This document shows, in pieces, positions 31,743 through 32,628 of a stretch of 32,628 nt of DNA (positions are counted from its first letter, which is position 1; every line of letters begins with the position of its first letter). The notes under the pieces are model-generated. The model was not told the origin of the DNA. It saw only the letters and a program-made list of their open reading frames with translations, and searched no databases. The position numbers were made by a program, and so were the translations under genes. Origin of the DNA: Pseudomonadota bacterium. GTDB lineage: Bacteria; Pseudomonadota; Gammaproteobacteria; Burkholderiales; Burkholderiaceae_C. The DNA lies in assembly GCA_023460715.1 (NCBI GenBank), contig JAEWPH010000269.1, positions 1 through 32,628 on the forward strand, read 5' to 3'.

Positions 31743-32628
31743 GCGCCCCCACCGTGAACCCTTCCGTTTCCGCCCCTGCCCGCTATCGCACGCTGCTGCT
31801 GGCGCCGGCCCTCGCGCTGGCCGGCTGCATGTCGCTGGCGCCGGACTACCAGGCGCCCGCCCTGCCCGTGCCGCCTACGCTGCCGGCAACGCCATCGTCC
31901 GCACCGGCACCCACGGATGCGGCCGCCCTGTCCGTGGCCGAAGGCCCCATCGCCTGGCGCGACTTCGTGCAGGAGCCGCGGCTGCGCGCGCTGATCGCGC
32001 TCTCGCTGGAGAGCAACCGCGACCTGCGCGTGGCCGTGCTCGCCATCGAACGCGCCCGGGCGCAGTACGGCGTGAGCCGGGCGGATCTGCTGCCGAGCGT
32101 GAACGCCACCGGCGCCGGCTCGCGCAGCCGCACGGCGGACGACCTGACGGCCGCAGGCCGCTCCAACACCGGCAGCCAGTACAGCGCGCAACTGGGCTTC
32201 ACCAGCTACGAGATCGACTTCTGGGGCCGCGTGCGCAACCTGAACGAGGCCGCGCTGCAGGAGTTCTTGCGCGCCGCGGACAGCCGCCGCGCCGTGCAGC
32301 TGGGCCTGGTGACCGACGTGGCCAACGCCTGGCTCACGCTGGACGCCGACGCCCGGCGGCTGCAGCTGGCGCGCGAGACGCTGCGCACCCGCCAGCAGTC
32401 GCTGGACCTCACCCGCCGCAGCTACGAGCTGGGCGCGACCTCCGGCCTCACGCTGGCGCAGACGCAGACCTCGGTGGACAGCGCCCGCGTGGACGTGGCC
32501 ACCTTCAGCGCCCAGGTGGCACGCGACCGCAATGCCCTGCAACTGCTGGCCGGCGCGCCCGTGCCCGCGGCCCTGCTGCCCGCCAGCGTGGCCACGCTGC
32601 AGGCGGCCGAGACCGCCGACACCCGCGA
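31739..32628 (+). CDS. RND efflux outer-membrane lipoprotein, NodT/OprM family (cut by window edge)
   Basis: The first 296 residues of an outer-membrane channel that completes the tripartite pump are visible. The signal ends in the lipobox LALAGC (Cys30), followed by MSLAPDYQAP, the usual start of mature NodT-type factors. The conserved WRDFVQEPRLRALIALSLESNRDLRVAVL, QLGFTSYEIDFWGRVRN and SYELGATSGLTLAQTQT segments lie in the helical barrel. The family is about 470-500 residues, so roughly 60 percent is seen. The ATG overlaps the pump stop (ATGA), which fixes the start and implies translational coupling. Confidence 0.94.
   Translation, partial: MSAPTVNPSVSAPARYRTLLLAPALALAGCMSLAPDYQAPALPVPPTLPATPSSAPAPTDAAALSVAEGPIAWRDFVQEPRLRALIALSLESNRDLRVAVLAIERARAQYGVSRADLLPSVNATGAGSRSRTADDLTAAGRSNTGSQYSAQLGFTSYEIDFWGRVRNLNEAALQEFLRAADSRRAVQLGLVTDVANAWLTLDADARRLQLARETLRTRQQSLDLTRRSYELGATSGLTLAQTQTSVDSARVDVATFSAQVARDRNALQLLAGAPVPAALLPASVATLQAAETADTR

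Noticed and set aside
1..32628. CRISPR arrays, tRNA/rRNA genes, insertion sequences, prophage or frameshifted pseudogenes
   Set aside because: None was seen. All main genes read through without internal stops, and the only repeats are the short dispersed elements and local inverted repeats.

Overview
This is a GC-rich window with dense, mostly intact bacterial genes. Gene content and codon use suggest a betaproteobacterium of the Comamonadaceae, probably Acidovorax or a close relative. That placement is inferred from gene order, protein style and a short dispersed repeat I associate with this family; no database search was possible. The two edges cut genes: etfB at the left and an outer-membrane efflux lipoprotein at the right. 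I see no tRNA, rRNA, CRISPR array, insertion sequence or prophage.

Layout. 1-3876 is leftward: the start of etfB with a good sigma70-type promoter, an AhpD-like protein, an MscS-type channel and a class II histone-deacetylase-like amidohydrolase. 3922-9090 is rightward: moxR, DUF58, a membrane transglutaminase-like protein (TgpA type) and a MltB-type lytic transglycosylase. 9162-14603 is leftward: a large Cache/GAF/HD-GYP sensor, an orphan branched-chain-type binding protein with an unusual inverted repeat upstream, and a DUF2242 lipoprotein. An hsp20-like gene with a sigma32-type promoter and a strong terminator runs rightward (14819-15390). tsaD and a second orphan binding lipoprotein run leftward.

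The most informative region is 17911-22022, a nitrogen-assimilation locus. It has an ANTAR-domain regulator (NasT type) followed by a nitrate/nitrite-type ABC transporter (binding protein, permease, ATPase). The 408-bp gap before the transporter holds an NtrC-type inverted repeat, a near-perfect sigma54 promoter, two hexaloop RNA hairpins of the ANTAR-target type (A at loop position 1, G at position 4) and a large intrinsic terminator. The second hexaloop hairpin uses bases of the terminator's 5' arm, so the two cannot form together. This predicts dual control: nitrogen limitation through NtrC/sigma54, and inducer sensing through ANTAR antitermination.

22186-24618 is leftward: a two-CBS-domain protein and an Aer-like PAS chemoreceptor. 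24868-32628 is a drug/envelope-stress module: a BaeSR-like two-component system divergent from an RND efflux operon (adaptor, AcrB-type pump, NodT-type outer-membrane factor).

Four copies of a short repeat (GCTAT-n-ATAGC plus an AAGCGC inverted repeat) lie at about 5890, 8048, 18700 and 20331. Two sit inside genes, read in the same frame, and encode part of a signal peptide (mltB) and part of an N-terminal extension (nrtB).
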